A DNA stretch of 64,000 nt, from assembly GCA_018398805.1 (NCBI GenBank), contig JAGFBZ010000745.1, positions 459,001-523,000 of the forward strand. Direction: 5' to 3'. Origin of the DNA: Hirundichthys speculiger (taxonomy: Eukaryota; Chordata; Actinopteri; Beloniformes; Exocoetidae). Below, in pieces: positions 57,746 to 64,000 of this stretch. The position numbers were made by a program, and so were the translations under genes. The stretch's first letter is position 1, and each line of letters begins with the position of its first letter. The notes below the pieces were generated by a model that saw only the letters and a list, made by a program, of their open reading frames with translations, was not told the DNA's origin and did no database searches.

Positions 57746-59770
57746 GTCACCAGATCCTGGCACGTCACTAAAATGAGACTAATGTTTATAATGTTTATAA
57801 TGAATAATGTTTAACATTGTCTTGACTCATTTTATAGACTTATTTCCTGAGGTAAATGCACAGACCACAGTTGTTTAGGGGTTCATCAGGGAGGTTCAGT
57901 ACAATCATCCACTTCTATTGACTGTGAGCTTCGTCAGACGGGTCTGTCAGAGGTCAGAGGTCAGAGGTCAGAGGTTGGTCTGTACCTGCTCATGAAGCTC
58001 TGGAGCTGACGGCAGATAAACTACCGGTAAGTCCCAAAATGTTCCCATATGCCATACAGATTCATGGTTAGCTGTTAATCATTTCAGAATTAAAAGAAAC
58101 CAAATGGAAGATGGTTCCAAACGTAAAGAGCTCTCCTCCATGTGATTTTAACAGCTAATAGCTCCCCAGCATTCGGTGTGATGACAGCCGTGATTTAAAT
58201 TACCATAAACCTTTTCAACCTGCAGTTCAGTTCCTGATATTTACTTTCTCCTCTTTTATGTCTATAAGTGTGTATTTATCCTGTAACGGTTGCTGACTGA
58301 GCGCCTGTCTGTGATGGAGGGAGGTCTGAAATACCAGCAGCACTAAATCTGGACTTAAACACTTTCTGCTTTGAGCTGCTTTTCAACAACTACTTTTGCA
58401 CACTGACTTTGAAAACATTTTTAATTTTTTTTTTACGCTTTTGTTGTAAATGGATACAAACACTTTCGTTACACCATCTGAATTGCTGTTTAAGTAATCT
58501 TATTTTTGTACTGATATGTTCTTTTGCTGATGCTGATCCATTAAGGCTCCTCCCCACGTAGACTAATGCTTTCTGTAGCCGTGACAACCTCATCTGTAAA
58601 ACAAGGGGATGGAAGTGAAAGGTAGAAGCTAAATAGGGAGATGCTGTCCTGGAGCAAAAGGAAATTAACTTCCTACTGGAGAGGAGAGGAAAGTTTTCAT
58701 CAGATTGAAAAATGGATGGATTGCTGCAGAGGATGGATCACAGAACCTCCAACAAGGACTGAACTCGGTGCAGAAGAGGAAGGGTTGAACAGGAGGATGC
58801 TGTTGTCTTTGTGTGCTTGGGGGGGGGGGGGGGGGGGTGCAACCAACCAAACGTTGCAGCGTCAAAATATCATTTCAAGAAACTAACATTTATTTTCTCT
58901 CAGATACAATACGGCTCGATTGGATTCATATTACACTGAATCTTTATTCTGATCTTTATTATTCGGCCGTTCATTTCACCGAAAGGTAATTTGATTAATT
59001 ATGTAGGTCGTGTGCTGAAAATATGAAGAACAGCAGACTTGCAGACATGTCAAGTATTAATTAACCAGTAGTTTGTTTGGCGGTTTGTTACTGGAATCTG
59101 GATTAAAGAGGTCTTGCCCTCACATATCATGTTTTCAAATGTTATTATTCTCCTTACAGAAGCAGTGCAGAAGATTCGGCTTGCATCATTAATTTTATTA
59201 GGCGTCAAAGAAAGTCATTGTCATGCTGTGAGATGTGTTTGTTTCCTAAAGGTGTTGAGATCCTAAAATGTAAAGATCTAAATACGCAGACGTATTCACA
59301 GTAAAAGTATGAGAGGAATGCATGCGTTTACATTTTTTTCCCCCTTTAAGTCATTAATCAGAGCAATGACCACAACCTACATTTTAAATAGGGCGATTCA
59401 TTCCATCATTTAGAGAAACAGAAATAACCATTTGTCCAATTCATGCCTGCAAATGAATGAGATAAAAATAAAGCAATCTATATTCCGGGCCCGATTAACT
59501 TTTTCAAGTAGCCTACTTCACATTACAGAGAGGTGCATGCAACTAGCATGCTCTTTTTACGAATTTAGATAAAACTACATATAAAATGTGCTGCTGTTGC
59601 TGTTGAGGTCAGGACTGCAGGACCTTCATCCTCTCCTATCCCAGACTCTGGAGCTGGTCTCTGATGAACCTGGTCTGTGGAGACCAGCGTTGTCATCCTG
59701 GAGGACAGGGTTTGGTTCCAGACTGTGGAGATATGGGGTTCATCTGGACTTCATCTTGACGTCTCACTGC
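57746..59770. other. Unassigned sequence, no gene seen
   Basis: About 2 kb apparently single-copy. It contains a short GAGGTCA repeat (57949-57974) and an ~18-base G run (58819-58837). No recognisable coding domain. Confidence 0.4.
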
Positions 59771-59778
59771 ATTGAGAC

Positions 59779-61240
59779 CAGGGTTATAATAGTTTTGGAT
59801 TTTCCATTAGTTTTAGTTTGTATTTAGTTTTTAGTTTCGTTTTTCAAATTCAGTTAGTTTTAATTCGTTTTTATAGCAGTTTTGCTAGTTTTTATTCGAT
59901 TTTTGTTTTAAAATAATTAGTTTTAGTTTAGTTTTTATTAGTTTCAGTGTTAGTTTTATTTTATAAATTAGGGTTGTAATTTTAGTTGCAGTGAAGCACT
60001 GAAGTTTTTTAAGGCTATCGAATCACATAGTCATGTTTACATTCAGGTCTCAATAAACAAATTTATCAATGCATCTTCCCGCTTGTGGTGTTCCTGCGTA
60101 TTTACTGACCAGCAGCTATCTGGTCTCCATGGAAACAGTCCATTATAGTTGCTGTTTTCTCCCGTTCCTTCCCAACGTTGACTGGCCTGCAGCTGCAGCT
60201 TCTCTTTCCAGGGGGCTAGCTTAGGCTAGCTTATCCAGGTAGTCTTGGTTAGCCTTCTTTCCAGGGGGCTAGCTTAGGCTAGCTTATCCAGCTAGTCTTG
60301 GTTAGCCTTCTTTCCAGGGGGCTAGCTTATCCAGCTAGTCTTGGTTAGCCTTCTTTCCAGGGGGCTAGTTTATCCAGGTAGTCTTGGTTAGCCTTCTTTC
60401 CAGGGGGCTAGCTTAGGCTAGCTTATCCAGCTAGTCTTGGTTAGCCTTCTTTCCAGGGGGCTAGCTTAGGCTAGCTTATCCAGCTAGTCTTGGTTAGCCT
60501 TCTTTCCAGGGGGCTAGCTTAGGCTAGCTTATCCAAGTAGTCTTGGTTAGCCTTCTTTCCAGGGGGCTAGCTTAGGCTAGCTTATCCAGCTAGTCTTGGT
60601 TAGCCTTCTTTCCAGGGGGTTAGCTTAGGCTAGCTTATCCAGCTAGTCTTGGTTAGCCTCCTTTGCAGGGGGCTAGCTTAGGCTAGCTTATCCAGGTAGT
60701 CTTGGTTAGCCTTCTTTCCAGGGGGCTAGCTTAGGCTAGCTTATCCAGCTAGTCTTGGTTAGCCTTCTTGTGTGAGCTTTTCAAATGGACTTTCAGATTC
60801 GTGGGTTTTTTTCTCCTTCAGAAGTATTCCACACATTAGTATCACCTGCTTCTACAACAAGGCACTTATTTTTATCGTTAACACAGTCATAGTCAAAGAA
60901 ATCCCAAACAGGACTGAAATGCTTTCACCCAACTTTTGCCGCAGCCATCACTGCTGATCACTTTAGTTTTCTTTCCATTGTTGTTGTACGGCGGAGCGAA
61001 GTTAATAGATTAATAGATCAAACGTTTATGAGGGAAAAAAAATTACAAACACGAAAACGAAGGACGTTCTAGATATTATTAGAGTTAATTTTAGTTCGTT
61101 TTATAAACAGATAATACAGTTTCAGTTAGTTAACGTTTTTAAAAAAAACTCTTGTTTTTATTTTATTTCAGTTAACGAAAATGTTTTTTCAATTCTAGTT
61201 TTCTTTATTTCGTTGGTTTTCTTTAATGATAATAACCTTG
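59779..61240 (+). mobile_element. Non-autonomous hAT-type element with internal 53-bp VNTR, copy 2
   Basis: Starts CAGGGTTATAATAGTTTTGG and ends AATGATAATAACCTTG. ATTGAGAC (59771-59778) and ATTGAGAT (61241-61248) agree at 7 of 8, fixing the ends. It is the reverse complement of the 32615-33774 family copy but carries eleven rather than five VNTR units. The ORF at 60772-60957 corresponds to 32901-33089 of the other copy and may be a decayed piece of an original BED-type exon, though I cannot confirm that. Confidence 0.92.
60205..60770. repeat. 53-bp VNTR, eleven units
   Basis: Units of TTCTTTCCAGGGGGCTAGCT ... AGCTAGTCTTGGTTAGCC. Two adjacent units (near 60310-60395) lack TAGGCTAGCT, a 10-base deletion shared by both, as expected if one duplicated from the other. 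CCAGCTAG, CCAGGTAG and CCAAGTAG variants are interspersed. Confidence 0.95.
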
Positions 61241-61249
61241 ATTGAGATG

Positions 61250-61565
61250 ACCTCCATTGATGACAAGCCCGGAGATGCCGCCCCCCCACCACCACACTGA
61301 CTCCACCAAAAACACTCATGACCTCCACAAAGGCAGAATCTGGACTCGTCGCTGAACATCCAGCACCCGTGTTGCTGATGCAAACGGGCCTGGAGGTGAA
61401 GGGCAGTCATGGCGGGCCTCCCGGCAGCCCTGCGAGACCAGAGATGAGCTGCCGGTTCCAGATCGTCTGGGCAGAGAGCCGTTGGGGATAGTGTCCTTCA
61501 AACCTCGGAGACTGCCTACGGTGCCAATCAGACACCTGATTGTCAGCACCTGAGGGCACCAGAAG
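61250..61565 (-). pseudogene. Tc1-like transposase fragment
   Basis: On the minus strand one frame reads HLQARLHQQHGCWMFSDESR followed by FCLCGGHE, which is the FSDESRF motif containing the first catalytic Asp of Tc1-type transposases. The upstream frames (61316-61549) give arginine-rich text in a different register, so at least one frame change is present. The second Asp and the Glu are missing downstream, where the hAT element begins. It is a short decayed relic, distinct from the Tc1 copy at 14880. Confidence 0.65.
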
Positions 61566-61569
61566 CAAC

Positions 61570-61809
61570 AACAACAGCAAATAAAAAAAAAAAAAGAAAA
61601 CTGTTTGTCATTGGCAGAGAAGATTTGTCAAATCTTTCATCTGTACAACTCACATCCTCAGCTCTGCTGCTCATCCCACAAACACATGTTCCTGACAGAT
61701 GTGGCTCCATTTAAGGAGGGAAATAAACTGCCTTCCCAACAGTATGAGACTCACTGGGAAGAAGCATTGTTACAACACAGAAACAATCTACCAAACACAA
61801 ATTTATTTA
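61570..61809. other. Unassigned sequence between elements
   Basis: Short AT-rich stretch; the ORF at 61605-61820 runs into the hAT-N element and has no domain. Confidence 0.35.
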
Positions 61810-62544
61810 CTTTTTATTAGGGCTGGGCAGCGATTAAAATTTTTAATCGCGATTAATCGCATTATTTCCCTAATTAATCACGATTAATCGCATTGTATAC
61901 AGAAAATAAAATAGTGAATATAAAAGTAGTGTAAAGGTCACTTTTATTTCAATGTTCTGCTGCCATATGAACTAAAGTGTCATAACATTTGTTGTTCAAA
62001 CACTTTTAACATCAGCACTTGTCAGTAAAACATATTTAGTGTAAATCTCATCTTAAAAAATGTCAAATAAAATGAAGCTTATTTGCCACTGCCAGGACAT
62101 TAATGTCATCCTGTTTTTATAAAAAATTTAAAAAGTCTACAAACAAAATCCTGAGCCACAGTCAGAACATTAAAACAGGTAATTTCTGAGGTAACAGCAG
62201 AAACTTTTAACGGGGAGTTCAACTTGTCCGTTGTTACAAATAACCTTGTTTCTGTTGAATCATCTGGGAGAACTTTGAAATGAAAATGTCCATGTTAAAG
62301 TTCTGTAACTTTACCAATCCGTGTATCATTCATTCTTTCCATTTTCAATTGTCAATGAAAAATTAAAAAAAAAATCAAAAAGTGACATTTTATTACATTT
62401 TTCATTTTTTAATCTAAGACAAAAAAAACGAAAAAAAAAAAAAAAACTTGTTTTTTTTTATATTTAAATTTTAGACTTGGATCAAAAATACAAAATGAAA
62501 AAACAGGCCACGGGACTGAAATTGTTTTTAATATTTAATTGTTC

Positions 62545-62775
62545 GGTAGCATGGCGGCGCTGGAATCACATACTATAATATTTGCAATATTGTGAAAATC
62601 TGAATGAAAACTCAGCTCATATAGATGAACCAAAGCCTCTCCAGATCATTGCAGGACACCCATCTGCTGTTGAATAAGTCCTTGATCAAACTACCTTATT
62701 GGCCCGAATATAGGACGATATTTTAATCTAGAAGTCACATTTAAAAAAATGGGGATCGTTTTATAATCGAGGACG
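62545..62775. mobile_element. Repeat inserted in hAT-N: 'ggcccgaatataggacgat' type
   Basis: Sequence absent from 42920-44045 between TTTAATTGT and ACTCTCTGTTGTC. Contains TTGGCCCGAATATAGGACGA and CGTTTTATAATCGAGGACGA, recognisable as a fish repeat from memory. I do not see clear terminal repeats. Confidence 0.55.
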
Positions 62776-62844
62776 AGACTCTCTGTTGTCATTACACATC
62801 TTTGCCACTAGATGGAGACGCACTGAAGTAACTAGCTAGACCAG

Positions 62845-63360
62845 CCTTTCTCAACCTTTTTCAGTCACGACACCTTTCAAAAGTGAATAAAATCTCACGA
62901 CACCCCAGAGTAAAATATAATCCAAAGCCACACTGCATCGCTCTGACTGTAAATGCAAACATCCCGTTTATTTAGTTTAAATAACCTGAACAGGATAACT
63001 GCACCAGAGTAGGCCTCAGCAGGAAAGCTTCTTTTCATCCGTGATGTGCTTGCTTCCATCCATCATCCTTGTATAAGATGCTAAGCGATAGCCAATGGCA
63101 GAGCAGCTCGGACGCACCGCTTTCAAACCGAGATACAGAGCCGACAGCTATGTTTACGTTCAGTAAACTCTGGGAGCTGCGAGTAGCAGCGCTACTGGAT
63201 TTATGACTTTCGTATCCTGAAATTTCTTTCGTAAATAGAGACAATATTTTCCCTTTGAGACATTTTGTAACCTGAAAATTTCATATGTAGAGACGTTCGT
63301 AAGTAGAGGTACCACTGTATATGAAATGTCAGAATAGGTCATTTTTTGACGACACCCCTG
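62845..63360. mobile_element. Composite insertion in hAT-N, including a 37776-type element
   Basis: The outer edges CCAGCCTTTCTCAACCTTTT and TTGACGACACCCCTGTC resemble hAT-type ends. Inside, 63065-63330 matches the 37776-38445 element in reverse and ends GTTCGTAAGTAGAGGTACCA and CTGTATA. The shorter hAT-N copy has none of this. Confidence 0.65.
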
Positions 63361-63504
63361 TCTTCCAGTTCTGCAGCAGCCAGTAACAGACTTTTCAAAA
63401 CAAAAGCATGTGAGCAACATGCGTTAACGCGCAATAAAATAAATGCCGGCGTTAATAAATTAATGAGTTAGCGTGATAATAACGCGCTAATTTGCCTATC
63501 CCTA

Positions 63505-64000
63505 GTTTTCATGTTTCGAAGTCTCCATCTATGTGAACTACGTCTCAACATATACTTTCTTTAGACTGACTGCGGGTTTTAAAATTACCTTTAACTGCAT
63601 TCCCAACAATCCCAACGTCATCGTCAACGTCACGTGCTAAGAATTCACCAGACAGCCCTTCATATTTACACTTTACAAAATTAAGGCTTTGTTGCATATT
63701 CCTCGTTTCTTCTTCTGCTATTTAGAATAAGTGCGATGATTTATTCATTCCTCTCCGTTTTAGGCTAAATGCTATTATTTAGGGCTAGTTTTCTCTTCTT
63801 CTCTCTTTCATCAACATTGAGATAAACCGGACTGGAGTTTTGTCATTCAGTGTAATATCCTGAGTTTGCAGGTGTGAGCGTGGAGGAAAAGCACGCTGTG
63901 GACTTGACAGAGAGAGAAAAAACAATTATTTTGTGTAACAGCATGACTTGCACATATGTGTCAGTTTGTGCATAAAATTGCTCATTTCCATGACGGTTTT
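63505..64000. other. Unassigned sequence to window end, no gene seen
   Basis: AT-rich single-copy sequence with no recognisable coding domain. Confidence 0.4.

Larger units (their letters stand above)
61818..63504 (+). mobile_element. hAT-N element, copy with nested insertions
   Basis: Starts TAGGGCTGGGCAGCGATT and ends TAATTTGCCTATCCCTA; flanks CTTTTTAT and GTTTTCAT match at 6 of 8. It follows 42920-44045 closely but is ~560 bp longer because of two insertions (about 62545-62775 and 62845-63360). The joined outer parts match the shorter copy, for example at GATGGAGACGCACTGAAGTAAC and CAGCAGCCAGTAACAGACTT. Confidence 0.9.

Noticed and set aside
57373..57814. Histidine-rich protein
   Set aside because: It is a reading of the CATC microsatellite.

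Overview
The window looks like repeat-rich intergenic or intronic DNA from a teleost fish. The evidence is its mixture of element types: a Rex3-type (RTE) LINE 3' end, Tc1-like relics, many non-autonomous hAT-type elements, a tRNA-derived SINE with a fish-type 3' tail, a Ty3/gypsy retrotransposon, and long minisatellites. I found no exon of a recognisable host gene. Almost all longer ORFs are transposon remnants or are created by tandem repeats. The species cannot be named from this alone.

Layout. 1-9.4 kb: a ~1.7 kb minisatellite, a fish interspersed repeat, a MITE with 3-bp target duplication, a hAT element carrying a frameshifted BED finger, and a truncated hAT-N copy. 9.8-16 kb: a retroposon with a LINE-like tail, a MITE nested in a MITE of the same family, a Rex3 3' end and a decayed Tc1. 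16.35-30.37 kb: a ~3.2-3.4 kb direct duplication bracketing a 5'-truncated Ty3/gypsy element on the minus strand (3' LTR at 19560-21144, pol, part of gag). The right-hand copy looks like the empty insertion site of the left. 30.4-46 kb: hAT elements, one with an internal 53-bp VNTR, a simple polypyrimidine repeat, a nested MITE, an inverted pair of identical-family elements, a solo LTR and a second retroposon copy. 46.9-64 kb: a 44-bp VNTR, more hAT elements with 8-bp target duplications, a ~3.2 kb hAT-type element filled by a 14-bp minisatellite, a second 53-bp-VNTR hAT copy, and a hAT-N copy with further repeats inserted in it.

There is no operon-like or pathway-like cooperation here. What organises the window is insertion history: at least seven elements have ends defined by target-site duplications I could read directly (TTG, CAT, TTA, GATGATAC, AAATAAAG, GCTACAAC, GTTCT), with several more imperfect ones. 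Two points deserve attention: the gypsy/duplication junction, which may be a haplotype-join artefact, and the repeated occurrence of minisatellites inside non-autonomous hAT elements.
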